Shown here piece after piece: positions 25,331-37,107 of a DNA stretch of 64,000 nucleotides. Position 1 is the first letter of the stretch. Each line of letters opens with the position of its first letter. Made by a program: the position numbers and the translations under genes. Source of the DNA: Linum tenue (Eukaryota; Streptophyta; Magnoliopsida; Malpighiales; Linaceae); NCBI GenBank assembly GCA_946122785.1, contig CAMGYJ010000011.1, positions 55,230,449 through 55,294,448 of the forward strand, given 5' to 3'. The notes beneath the pieces were generated by a model. That model was given only the letters and a program-made list of their open reading frames with translations. It ran no database searches and had not been told where the DNA came from.

Positions 25331-26719
25331 AAATTGGCGTGCAATACTACTCCTCCCACCAACATTATACACAAAGACATCAACCAACTGGGAAATGAAG
25401 CTTCAGACCGACAAGACAGAGCTGAAGCAAACCCTAGAGAAACGATAATGCGTAAGGTAACAACAACCAACATCGAGCAATAGGAGCCAGCTGTTCTACC
25501 AAAATAATTAAATACCATTAACATGGAAGGATCTGGCTGTTTTACACATGCATTAATCAAATCAGAGGGTTGGACATGTTTTTGTTATGTAGCTGCGGTT
25601 ATAGATTATGTCCTGCTGTCGTATAATAATTGCCCCCATGCACAGACAGTATAATGCCACCATCTCCATGATTTCAATTTATAAATGTTTAGTTTAATTA
25701 ATCATATTTATACCTAATATTATCACCTAGCTAAGCATTTTATATTGAAGCATATATTTATGGTGACAAATTCATAAAGAAAAAGTATTATGGTGACAAT
25801 ATATCATATATGAATCGTACATACACAAGCTTATGTACACATAACTTGAAAGGTTTATCTATATACAGATAATCATAATTTGTTTCTCATTTATTTTTTA
25901 TTAAAAAATTTGGTTTCTTAAAAACAACATGTTTCTTTCTTTTTTTTATTTAATTCCACCAAAATTGCATCATTTTGTTTAGAAACCGAAAAATTGTCCG
26001 TTGGGGTCGATAACACTTTTCTCTGTGTTGATCGTTCTTTTATCGATTTTGACTGCTACTTTATTCCGATGATCTTCCATTCGATTTTCTTCCAATATCG
26101 ACTGAACTTGATTTTTTCAATTGGCATACCCGTGGTTTGACAACCATCCTACATGTCTAAGAAAAAATTCGGCATGTGAGGATTGAAAGTTAAGATTAGG
26201 TGCATAAATATTCAATATACCCTCGAAGTATAAGGTTATATATACATATATAAAACCATATTATCTATTCAACTACATGAAAGCTGCAAGTGTAAGGTTA
26301 TAAATTTATAGACATCAAATCATTGAAGTTTGCGGTAGCAAGTCTTGATCAAGAAACCTCTGTAGGTACGAATTCTTGCTAGCCAGTGGAACTATAATTA
26401 ATGAGAGGGGGAGGGGATGAAAATATCAATCTATCGCAATATTTCACCACTCAATTTCGTCATCAAATCCTTTCATAGAGAAATTTTAACTTATTTTTGT
26501 TTATTACAATTTTCTAATATGATTCGTGGCATACCTAACATTTTTTTGACATGTATGTTGATCGATAAAAATAAAATGACAAATAAATTTAATCTAGATA
26601 ATAAATAAAAGCCGAATGATGAAAACTGTTGCTCCATTTCAAATTTCCTGCAACGAGAGTGATTATAGGAAGGACATTTTGGTCTTCACAATTATTTATT
26701 TTCTTATTTATTTATTCAT

Positions 26720-26800
26720 AAAAAAGGCATGCACTGGGATTTGAACCTTGGTCTCTTTAAAGGCAAGCAAGGACCATAACCAATCACACCAAGTATATTT
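26720..26800 (-). repeat. Possible tRNA-related (SINE-like) fragment
   Basis: On the minus strand, a motif like ggttcaaatccc (RNA polymerase III B-box consensus GGTTCGANTCC) lies downstream of tgtgattggttatggtcc, a weak A-box candidate. The segment is absent from the matching part of the right arm. No full cloverleaf can be drawn, so I do not call a tRNA gene. Confidence 0.25.
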
Positions 26801-27299
26801 GTTGTATCTATTTAAATTCAAACATACACGAACCTAAATTATGAAAATCATATGACTTTTTTCACGATTAGTTGGCCACTGAATCTCCCGTAAGTACTTA
26901 TTTGGTGTTTTAATACTTTGATTATTTTAGTTGTAGTTTAATACTTAATTTAAATTTCTATCTATTTTATAAATATATGATAACCCTAAAATGCAGCCCA
27001 AATATCACTGGTTCGAATATTGCATATCGAATTGCAATATTAAACATGTAGAAGCAATATCGACTTCTTAAATTAGTATTATTTTTCAGAATTACTATGA
27101 AGAAATTATATCTTTGTGCAAACTATATGAGACTGGTTCTTTTAATGTTTTAGTCGGGATAACCGCTAAATTTTAAAATTCTTCATAATCTGGCATGATT
27201 GGATCCAATGATCATTATACAAGATTGTGTTTAATAGGGTGGCTTATTTCACCACTTTTTGGCGTGTTGATGAATTTGTAGGACAATGACAGGTCTACA

Positions 27300-30114
27300 T
27301 CTACACTCATCACAATCTACACATCATATAAATGTGAAATGTGAAATGAGAAAAGAGGGATTCCATTTCAAATTTGATGCGTACAGAGCAATTTTTTAGG
27401 GGTAAATTTAGAAGATGCCAGTGCGGTCGGTCTGTTGAGCACGAAAGTAAAAATATGTTTTCATTTAAACGGGCCCAAACTGTTATTTGGCCCACTAATC
27501 GTGCACCCATCGGCCATCGTAGCCTCTCCAAATCTTCCTATTCTACTCGCCGGGTCATCTCCTCCACTACAAAATATCTCCTCATGTACTCAAAGTTCTC
27601 ACGGAAACCTAATATCTACAACTTAGGCGCAGAGGGAGCAACCGATGGATTGTAGCGACCCCCACTATTTTGATAGCTAATCAGGAAGAGCGCGTTTGTT
27701 TAGTTGTATGGTGATTCACTTAATTAACAATTTTTATTCCGTTGACAGCCTCCTCTCCGCAATTGTATTGTGTTCACGAAGATCTGAAGGCGCAAGTGCA
27801 ACAGGTCCAGGGGTAAACAATATGTATAAAGCGTTGGCCAAATTGAATTGAGTCATTCTACTTGAAATATGAAGATTTTTGCTTAATTGCTTTGGTTCGT
27901 GATGCAACTATGTTATGTTTGAAGGTAGACCAACGCAAACAACAGCACAGCTCCAGGGCTATTCTGCACATTAGGTAGTTGGGGCATTAATTGATAATTA
28001 TTTGGGATTATTCCTACAAGTATATAATTTGGAACGTGCCTTTATATTGCATTGATTAATAGTTAGTTTGAGATTTTTCAAATGAGTGATTTGACATGTT
28101 AAACTCTCTTATTTTTGAAAATGGAGTCTTCGAAGTGGAATATGAAGATTTTGGATTAAGCTTGGTTTCGTAACGCCCTTATGGGTGTTTATTCTCTAAA
28201 ATGCAGCTGTCTTTCAAAGTGCCCGTTGCAAATGGCAAGTCAGGATACAACGATGGTACCGGTACACGTTTATATCATTAGTAGGTAGCAGATTGTGTCC
28301 ATTCTACTATATCATTTAGCTAAATACTTAGTTGTTCTTTTCAACTAAAAATTATGCTTAAATGCTGTGATTGGCCTCAGAAATGTATGTCTTTGCATTA
28401 ACATTTAATGATTGTGAGTTTTGGTTTAATGGTGAAAAGTTCATTTATTTAGAAGTCTAAATTGGGCAAACCTATTGGACAATAGGAATGCCATACATTA
28501 GTGTCGTTGGAGGTTTGTTTGATGTCTCGCCTTTTTTCTTATCTCTTTTTCTATTTTTGGTTTTTGTGTGCTACCTTCAGTTGCTAGGTCTTCATTTGTG
28601 AGCCATCTATACTTTTCTTATTCAGTGCCTAAAAATCATATATACTCGATTGCATAGTAGTTACTAATAGATACATTTATACCAATAGAGAGATTTTAAG
28701 TTTTATCAGTTGTTAGTTTTAATATTTACTTACATTGGTTGTTTATTTAGTTTTCTTTGTAATATTTCTCATTATACAACTAACTACTATGGCTACGTAG
28801 TTGTATAAGTGGGGGTTGGACATGATAGTTCTTAGAAGCATCAATACTTGAAAGTTATTATAATGACCAAATTCTAAAGTTATGGCTTGCCTTCAACTTG
28901 CTTGGAGCATTTCAATTATGCATCAATTGTTCTCTCTGTGTAGTTAACTCTCAGACAAATCAAAAATCTTGCTGATATGTGCTTGATTGTAGTTAAATTT
29001 AGGGTTCTACTGCATTGTTGCTTTACTCTTTTTTCGTGGTTGAGTCTGCTTCAAAAAATTTAGTTTGATTTTAGAAAATTTTGCTTCTGCAGTCCTGTCT
29101 TGCCACCAACGCGTTCAATAGATGGAGACGGCAGAGGCGAAGGCTATTTTTGTGTTGTTGTTGCTGGTTTAGGGATCGGTTTGTGAAGAAGAGGGAGAAG
29201 AGAGGGGGAAAGGGAAATGCAGGAGAGGGGGATAACTCTTTTCTCCGATAAAAATGGAGTGAAGAAAGGAATTATGATTAGTAAGAATATGGTTATCTTA
29301 CATAACGGTCTCTATTCTGTTTGAATTGAGCTTGGGAGGCAGTGATAAGGACGAGCTGCAACCAATTCATAGTGAGAAGAGAGCTATGAACTGTGATAAT
29401 GTCTTATTTCAAGTTAGAAGGTAGTTTCAGTATAAGGATTATTTAATTTGACAAGTTGTTTCGTCCATGATTCTTGGTAGTTTCAGTGCCATTCTAGCCA
29501 ATGTTTAGTCTGTAATTTTTGAGAATTGATGTGCGAGTAATGACTTTCACTTAGCTTCAACTATTATGTGTGTATTTATTGGCATGTGATAGAATTCTCT
29601 TTTCCTTTTCTTTGAATTCATTTTCATACTCTAATTGTATTATTTGTACATAGGCAAATCATGCTCGAGATGGCAACTCGCTGATATGGCTGGTGCAAGG
29701 AATGAAGCCATCATTAGAATTCAGACCGACAACGGGGAGGGATGCCCAGGACTAATTCAATGATGATTAATGATGGTATAATAAAAACTGCAGTCTGCAT
29801 CAGCACCAATTTCTAGGCCTAAGTAAAGGTATTCAACCCAGAACTCTGCTTAGCGCTAAAAATTGCCCTCACCCAACCTTGATCCTGTTTGACCCACTTC
29901 TGAAGAGTCAAGATATATGACTAATCCTCCCCGTTCGTATTTTCTTATTGACTCTTTCTAACCCTGTAGGTTGGGGCGGGTCGGGAAGAATTGGATTAGT
30001 GGGTCGGTCCTAATCAAGTGGAATCCCAATCCCTTCACTCTCACTTGCTTTCTCTCCCATTGCACAAGTGGGTAACATACAGTAATCCGGCCAACGGGCC
30101 GGGTAATAAGCTAG
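27300..30114 (+). mobile_element. Helitron 2 (non-autonomous, about 2.8 kb), left arm only
   Basis: The 3' terminus has a perfect 6-bp stem hairpin (ccggcc aacg ggccgg, 30087-30102), then taataag-like spacing and the terminal ctag (30111-30114) followed by t. This is the same architecture as Helitron 1. The 5' end is uncertain: A-flanked TC starts occur at 27300 and 27316 in front of an AT-rich stretch with catataaatg. The interior has no helicase/Rep frame and no recognised gene. Several stretches (for example 27480-27640 and 29100-29290) look like leader or exon fragments captured from host genes. Confidence 0.65.
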
Positions 30115-30847
30115 TTTGATTCATGTTCTGGAATATTTATAAAATGCAAATTTTTCTTATGTTGCAAACAAACTATTTTTTAATTGATCACTCAACAAAT
30201 TTCAAAAATAAAGTTTTATTAACTCCATACATGAAAAAGCCATTAATTAAAAATTGAAATGAATAATGTATTTACATATGACATATCTTAGTAAAATGAT
30301 ACAATAAATTCCTTGTTTACAATAGAGGAGTCAATAATTATAATTATCAAAACTGTATTGGAGGTCTCAAATCTCAAACTTGTCCAAACGAAACCTGAGT
30401 TGCGCACAAAACATTCGAGCCTGCTGCATGGATCTGTCCTATCCTATATATATGATCATCGATATGAAGTCAAGTCTTTTCTCGTCCGGTAATATGAAGT
30501 AAATTCCTTGATTTAAGAAAAAAATTCGATAAGGGAGCAAGTATTTAACTAAATACGAGAATCCCGTCCATTCAAATGCAACTTTATTCTCGCGACATGT
30601 TCTGACTTAATTTTTTTCAATATCTATTTAATTACACCTCTTCTCTTGTAATCTTTCTTAAACCATTTTTTCACTCCAATGAAATTTTTTAATAAGTGTG
30701 AAACTCCCATCTTTCAATTAATTAACCTTACTTATTTAAGTTTTAGCAAGTGCCTCTTTGGATAAAACCATGTGAGATCGATCTCTTGGATGTTGAGTAT
30801 AGGAAGAAAAGTTTTTTTGCATTATCATATACACTCTATGGATTATG

Positions 30848-31205
30848 GAGCTCCCACTTTGAAAGTTGTTGTTGGGTAAAGTAAAGTAAGGAGAGAGTAT
30901 GATCACTTTTTCTTTCTTTTTTGCCTTGAATCTTTGGCCATCCATCTGCCTTGATGGCTGGTTTAGCTCCAAACCACCTTTTCCTCTTTCCTTTTGCTTT
31001 CTTTCAAATAATGAAACGGTGGCGCATATCCAGCATCCCCCCCACTTCCCATAACGTACAATCGTGTACGTAGGTTACTCCATACATAAACACATCCAAT
31101 TAAATATTTCCACCTATTATTTTGTTTGATAATTTTGCTCCCAATTACAAAGATATAATTCGATCCACATACCATTATCTAACAAGAGAGCAACTTCACT
31201 TTCCA
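30848..31205. promoter_or_regulatory. Near-identical non-coding block upstream of the left DUF761 gene
   Basis: About 355 bp matches 43325-43678 in the right arm with only about four small differences by eye: two substitutions and two short indels. Flanking arm sequence is clearly more diverged, and so is the coding sequence itself. It lies about 0.6-1 kb upstream of the DUF761 start. It includes an imperfect palindrome near 30938-30965 (ggccatccatctgccttgat and its partner atggctgg). A 70-codon frame (30963-31175, minus) survives in both arms but resembles nothing known. The conservation suggests a regulatory or transcribed element, or recent gene conversion. Confidence 0.5.
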
Positions 31206-31666
31206 TGGTTAGTCATACAGTTTCTAACTTGATGTGCACGACTCGATCTGTCCTGGCCTGTTTGGGGCGGGAGTTATCCGTTTGGTAATCACGTGGGACG
31301 AGTATGTGCGATTCTTTCGACCTGCTCCATCTGCCTCGCCTTGTTCTCGATCCGTTCTATCTATATGGATTTCTCCTCTTTTCGTCTCTCTAAAATCAAA
31401 ATATATATATATTCAATCTTTCAACTATTTAAACTCAATTATTCATTCTGCTATATTTCTCACATTCTTTTGTGAACTTCTTTATTCATATGTTCGTGTT
31501 AAAACTTAAATATCAACATTTCCCCCCAAATAATTAACATATATGAATGAGTCGGAACTCGTACTACCTCATACTCACACGAATATTATCCAATCTGATC
31601 CACACTTAATACGAGATATATATGAGTATTGATATACCCGTCTAATACCATCACTACCAATCCTCC

Positions 31667-31674
31667 TTTAAATA
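31667..31674 (+). promoter_or_regulatory. TATA-like box of the left DUF761 gene
   Basis: The sequence tttaaata lies about 140 bp before the ATG. It is followed by the pyrimidine-rich leader typical of plant transcription starts (ctctctctctctag at about 31743). The same box and spacing occur in the mirrored gene at 41603-41610. Confidence 0.6.
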
Positions 31675-31814
31675 CCCCTCCCCTCTCTTCTCCCTCCCCA
31701 CACTCACAACTCAAAAAACGCTTCTCTCTCTACTGTTCCCCCTCTCTCTCTCTAGGAAAAAAAGGACTAAAAACCATATACGAAGAGGAGGAAAGAAACA
31801 AAAAAATTCAAATC

Positions 31815-32495
31815 ATGGAGCCGAAAACGCCGGAGGAAGTAGCGAAGAAGGTGTGGCACATCGCGCGCGTGGTGTTCTTCATGCTCCGGCGCGGGATCTC
31901 CAAGAGCCGCATCGCCGTCGACCTCGGCCTCCTCGCCAAGCGTGGCAACAAGCTCGCCGGGAAAGCCATCGCCAACTTCCTCACCTTCAACGGCCTCGAC
32001 GGCGGGACCCACCACCACAGCCACGTCAGCACAACTCATCATCACAACAAGTCGTCAAACTTCCTCTTCGGTTGCCGGTCGAACGGCGCCGTTTCGTTCG
32101 TGTCCCCGCGGGAGTACGAGTTCAGCTGCAGCAACAGCCCCGCCGCCCTCAGCAGCTTCTACCCTTTCCACAAGCGCCGGAAGGCGCCCAAGCACGACGA
32201 CGCGGCGACGGTGGCCGCCGTGCAGAGGATGCTGGAGATGCTCAACCACAGCGAGGCCTCGGCGGCTGCGTCGCCGATGATGCCGGGGTTCGGGAGGAGC
32301 CCGGCGACGGTGAGGCAGCTGAGGATCACGGACTCGCCGTTCCCGGCGAAGGACGTCGGCGGCGACGGCGGGCAGGTGGACAGGGCGGCGGACGAGTTCA
32401 TCAGGAGGTTTTATAAGGACTTGAAGTCGGAGAAAGCGACGGCGGCGGCGATGGATCAATCTCCTTCTCCTTACCACAGCTTGTGGGGCCGATGA
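31815..32495 (+). CDS. DUF761 protein (Avr9/Cf-9 rapidly elicited protein 146-like), left copy
   Basis: An intronless gene of 226 residues. The ATG at 31815 was chosen because the two arms' proteins align from this Met, whereas the frame upstream runs through the TATA box and leader. Residues 1-60 form the conserved basic, hydrophobic N-terminal block (Pro-Glu-Glu-Val-Ala-Lys-Lys-Val-Trp-His-Ile-Ala-Arg...Leu-Leu-Ala-Lys-Arg-Gly-Asn-Lys). The centre is His/Ser-rich. The C-terminal DUF761 motif (Val-Asp-Arg-Ala-Ala-Asp-Glu-Phe-Ile-Arg-Arg-Phe-Tyr-Lys-Asp-Leu) is at about 188-203. Some relatives are induced rapidly in defence signalling; no biochemical activity is established. The coding region is strikingly GC-rich against its AT-rich surroundings. 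It points towards its paralogue at 40770-41465. Confidence 0.88.
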   Translation: MEPKTPEEVAKKVWHIARVVFFMLRRGISKSRIAVDLGLLAKRGNKLAGKAIANFLTFNGLDGGTHHHSHVSTTHHHNKSSNFLFGCRSNGAVSFVSPREYEFSCSNSPAALSSFYPFHKRRKAPKHDDAATVAAVQRMLEMLNHSEASAAASPMMPGFGRSPATVRQLRITDSPFPAKDVGGDGGQVDRAADEFIRRFYKDLKSEKATAAAMDQSPSPYHSLWGR

Positions 32496-32668
32496 GGAAA
32501 TTAAATTAAATGGGAAAAACATTTTAATTTTTGGAAAATAATTTGTTGACAGGCAGCCATGCATTGAATTTGAATTGAAGCCACGTCGTGTTCATCGCCT
32601 GCTGGGCCGGGCCCAAAGGTCCGTGAAAGCGTCGGTCGTCACCGGTTAATTTGTTCCGTCCACGGCGG

Positions 32669-35600
32669 GGAGAAGCTGAAGGTTAATTATTTTTTACCGG
32701 TGATGAGGGATAGGTGGAAATAAATTACGGTTCCATGCTTTCCACGTTGTTTGTTTTTTTTTCCCCCGGTTTTTTTACCGCTTGCGTTCGGTTATTAATT
32801 TGATGGAATTTCAAGAGGATTAACGTTTCACTACCACTTGCTAGCGTTAATCTTTGCTTATTAATAACTTTGTTGAAGATGTGCAAAAAAAAAAAAACTC
32901 TATTCGTTTCAGGAAAAGTTAATGCTATACAATAATTTAGGGGTCGGGATGATGGCCTCCTCGTTTATGTTTTTCAAATTAAATTTTCGATCGTTGGATT
33001 GTGTCTTCTCGTTTTACCGTCTGTAACGATACACGATGTTAAGTTTTCAACGGTTGACATACAAAAAATAGTTTGGATACCAAATGATGGTCTCGTCGTT
33101 TATGCTTCAAAACATGGTGGTCTAATCGTTGGGTAATGTATATTTCTCGTTTGTAAGTGATATATAGATCTGATTGTGGATCATTGATCCTAAACCATTT
33201 GGTTTAAATTTTGGTCGCCAGCTTCTGCTTTCAATTTCCAACTTTTGTTCGTTAATTATTTCAAGTTGTGTAATTGCTCTGTTCCTTCCTTTTCCCCCCA
33301 TCTCCTTCCTTGATGAGAAAAAGATTGGTGGGAGTGGAACACCGTAACTTTGAGAGATATAAAGAAAGGGTAAGCGAAGTTTTTTTTCCATTCTTTTGAT
33401 GAAGAAATAAAGCTAGCTTGGTGGAACAACATAAAAGTAACACTTCAGCAAAATCCCACGTTGACAAATCACAGGATCCATGATTCATAAATAAGAAACC
33501 ACTTATAATTGACAAGACGTGTTTTTGTGTGAAATAGAAGAGTTCTTATGAGAATTCAGAAGTTATATGTGTGGAGTACAACAAGGATGGAGAGACCTTG
33601 TGAGAAGTCACCTTGGAATTGCACCCCAAGACAAAAACCCAGAGCGGACAATATCTTGATAAAAAAAAGGTTTGGGATGTTAGAATAACTTCGAAATAGC
33701 TAGGAATGGTCAAATTCAAATTTGAAGATTTTTAATGGATATGTGTAAAACTCGAATTCAAAGATTTTCTTACTATCCAACCCGAATCAACTCGATTATA
33801 CACATACATATGTATTTTATTTTAAAATTGATCATTATTTTTTCAGCACATTTCATATTTATTACACGTATATAACATTTACATAAAATCGTGTTGTTTT
33901 AACCAATTTTCTCCATTCTAGTAATTTATTGCTGAACTTTTTCAATTATGTAATATCGGTATCCGTGTCATTTTATAATCCTTTCTTTTGAATTATAAAG
34001 AGAAATTATTACACATGAATAATTGTGGACCTCCGAAACCCGATCAGATATACATATGATTTTAATATTTTATCTGATTCTTGTGTGGATATGAGTGTGA
34101 GTAAAATCCAAACCATATTGAATGAGATAGTGGATATACACTATCCGCCCCGGGCTTTGATATCTATAGTTGGAAGTTCTTGTACAAAGCAATAACTACG
34201 AAAGCTTCATGGGTGTGGTGGGGGATCATTGGTGTTAATGTAAGTAAATGGGTTTCTGGGGTTGGTGAAGAAGAGAGGGAAGGTTTGGAATTTTAATTAA
34301 TAGCATTATGCTTTTCTTTTAGGTACAATATGTTATAGAGTGGTATATATTTCTGTATCATTTCATATGTTTGTATTGTCGTCGTTGATAGCTCACCAAC
34401 CAATATATATTGCAATCAACTCCCAATGAACTAGCAAATTGTTCAAAGCATGCACATAATTTTAATCAAAGCTTTGTTATACACTCGAGTTATATTCGAG
34501 TTTCAGTATAATGAGTCGATCGATTGATTATGATGATTTAAAAAGACGATTGTTGCGATGAGTACTCAATAATAATTGTGTTCTAGTATCCACTCAACCA
34601 TTAATACACAGATGATCCGTTTGTGTATTCCATATCGTGAAGAACTTGTGATGTGGAATAAAATCCACGGTGATATTGGACGATGTGAAGACGTAAAATC
34701 CACATTGATATGTCCCAACTCCAATGGGTTACCACGTTATATCGTGATTCACAGTTAGTGGATCTTACGTTCCGTAAATGTTTTAGAATTGTTGGATATA
34801 CAGATAATAATTTTAAACGTTAATGAGCTTGGAATTAGAACGGCCTATCATTGATTTTCAAGATCATACTTCATGCACATAACGATTATCCATCGATCGT
34901 TATATGCATAATTTAACGGTCATTAATGTGTTAGCTTGCACTAACTAGTAACTAAATTGCTTTCGTTAATGGCCTGAAACCTGATAAGATGCGTAAGCAA
35001 AATTAATAAGTGGATAAGCGCGGTCTTAACGTTACTCATCAATCATATATTGCAGTTCCTTTATTTTCTCTTTTGAGTTTTTATTATTATTTTGCTGAAT
35101 AAACTAATTGTTTTTATCAATAAGCACTCTGCTTTCTTTCTAGTGGTGAAAGTGAGCCAAAAAGAAAGCAAAACAAAGCAAAGCAAAGGGAATCCCATTG
35201 CTTGTGACTCTCGAGGATTCGTGTGGGGGCTTAAAATGGTACCTTTCCCTTTAAAACCCCCTTTTCCCAAAGCCAAATATGAAGGAGAAAACAATAAGAA
35301 AATTAAACTATTATTACTGTTGGACTATAAATGAGTCGAGTCGAATAATTTATTTTCAAATTGAATGCCGAGTCATTCGAGAGCATGGTGGCTCATTTGC
35401 AATTCTAATAAGCGTGCATGACTCAAAGATGAAAAATATGATTTCTTAGACCAACTCCAATGTTATTCCCCAAATTTGGGGATGATCCTCATTTTCATTA
35501 TTTTTGCCCCAATGCTACCATCTCCAAATTTGGGGACCTCCATTTTTTCTAGTTTTTTTTTATTTTAAAATGTACTTATGATCATCTTAATATAATTTGT

Positions 35601-36839
35601 TCATGTTAATTTTTGTATAGTTCATCGCCATTTTTAAGTACAAATTTTCCAATAGATTTTTTCTAATTTCGAGACCGAATTTTCCGATATGATATCAGAG
35701 TCTTCGATGTCTCATATTCGAATCTCGACGACCTCATTTCTTAAGTATAAAATATTTGAACATGTACAAACTTTAAACTCATATGAGTTGACTTTTATTC
35801 GAGTGAAAGAGACGTGTTAGTAAATATTAAATAGTATAAGGTCCATGATTAAATTTTTTTAACCGCTCGAATTATTAATTCCAACCTATTCAAAGAAACC
35901 AATTATGAGGTTTTTTGGTTTTTGTTTTCTTCTTCGACAAACTTTTTCAGTTTGTGCCCAATGAGAGGGATTGAAAGATGGTGGTCTTGGGAAATGGCCA
36001 AATGGGAGGGCTTTTTCTGTGAGTTGAACTTCTTTTTGCGATTTCCCCAAATGGCTTGCTTTCTTTTTCCAAGTGTGTGTCTGTTAATTAGCCAACTTAC
36101 AGTCTAAACAAAAGCTGAAAGGGATGGTGAGTGGAGCTATATAATAATAATGGTCTGTAATTTTGTACAGAAAGTTGGTGGACTTTGGTGTCCACACAAC
36201 TTCAGAAATTAAAAGCATTAAAAGACCCATTTGCATTATTAAGATTTTGACATAGTGGCTACAAAAGTCTCCTAACATTCATATACTTAAATGTTGGACA
36301 TGTAAGAAGAGTTTGTCAATATCATGTGATATGGACATTACTGAGGAGGCAAGGAATCTTTGATTATCGCAGCAGTTTGGCTAATAGAGTTCCACCAAGC
36401 ACGTTATGACACAATTTATCAGTTTATAAGTTTATATGAGTCAATTAATAAAATATGTACATATTCTTTACAAGACATTTGGAGCACAAGTCCTTAAGAT
36501 AAAAAGGGGTATTCCCTCGGCTTGATGCATGTTAAAAAATGAGAGTTAATAACATTTTGTACCTCTCTACTATAGCAAATTAACAAACGTACCCCTCTAC
36601 TAATTTTTTGCACGAATTGAACATACCATTCACACAAAAAAAAGATACTCATTTGTGATCACATGTGAATCCGTCACAAAAGTTTCATTTTTGTCGCAAA
36701 TACGTTTAGTGACGTTGTGTCGCCGCCGCTCTCCATCACAATTACGAGAGTCACAAACTGATTCAATAGTAGATTACCTAATCAATAGTTTGAATATTTA
36801 TTGTTTGTTAAAAAGGGGTTCATGCTTGTAATTTGTCGT
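32669..36839. other. Left part of the spacer between the duplication arms
   Basis: No gene was recognised. There is an LTR-family fragment at about 33530-33700 (see 24540-25330). At 35450-35545 a motif containing ccaaatttgggga appears twice, each next to ccaatg, which may be the end of an unknown repeat. The rest is AT-rich DNA with short random frames. Parts at 33122-33515 and 35061-35334 have open frames on one strand without family resemblance. Confidence 0.4.
33530..33700. repeat. Dispersed LTR-family fragment in the spacer
   Basis: The segment starts agagttcttatgagaatt and contains gagaagtcaccttggaatt, gcaccccaagac and ggtttgggatgttag. It aligns by eye with 24556-24690 and 25160-25330. 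No target duplication was seen, so it is probably a degraded solo LTR or a piece of one. Confidence 0.45.
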
Positions 36840-37107
36840 CCATATACTCCTAAGATTAGCTCCCTGGATCGAACAGGCGATGGCGAGTTGGCGACCAACA
36901 ACTGGAAACCTTTGACCCTTACTCCTAATGGTCCTGAAATTTGACGCATATTCTTCGTTGACGATCTCGTTCTTTTTGCAATGGCTGAAGCTAGCAAATT
37001 CAGGTCATTAGACAGTGTCTTGATGAGTTTTATACGAGCTTTGGGCAGATAGTTAATTTGGATAAATCGGCTATGATGGTGTCACCAAAGCCAACATTCC
37101 TCACGAC

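Larger units (their letters stand above)
22266..32668 (+). repeat. Left arm of a large inverted duplication (about 10.4 kb)
   Basis: This stretch matches 40587-50546 in reverse orientation in many collinear blocks. Examples (left with right) are 22266-22560 with 50235-50546, 22900-23115 with 49560-49730, 23930-24455 with 48680-49260, 25330-25900 with 46290-46830, 26180-26620 with 45300-46270, 30560-31210 with 43330-43870 and 31400-32668 with 40587-41735. The outer boundary lies at gatctccc (22266) and the inner just after ccacggcgg (about 32668). Arm-specific insertions break the match: hAT B, an LTR fragment and Helitron 2. The arm carries one DUF761 gene. Confidence 0.9.

Noticed and set aside
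31853..32564. Long Arg/Pro-rich frames on both strands over the left DUF761 gene (and over 40788-41571 in the right copy)
   Set aside because: They are shadows of a very GC-rich coding sequence in other frames. Their proteins are low-complexity and do not match any family.
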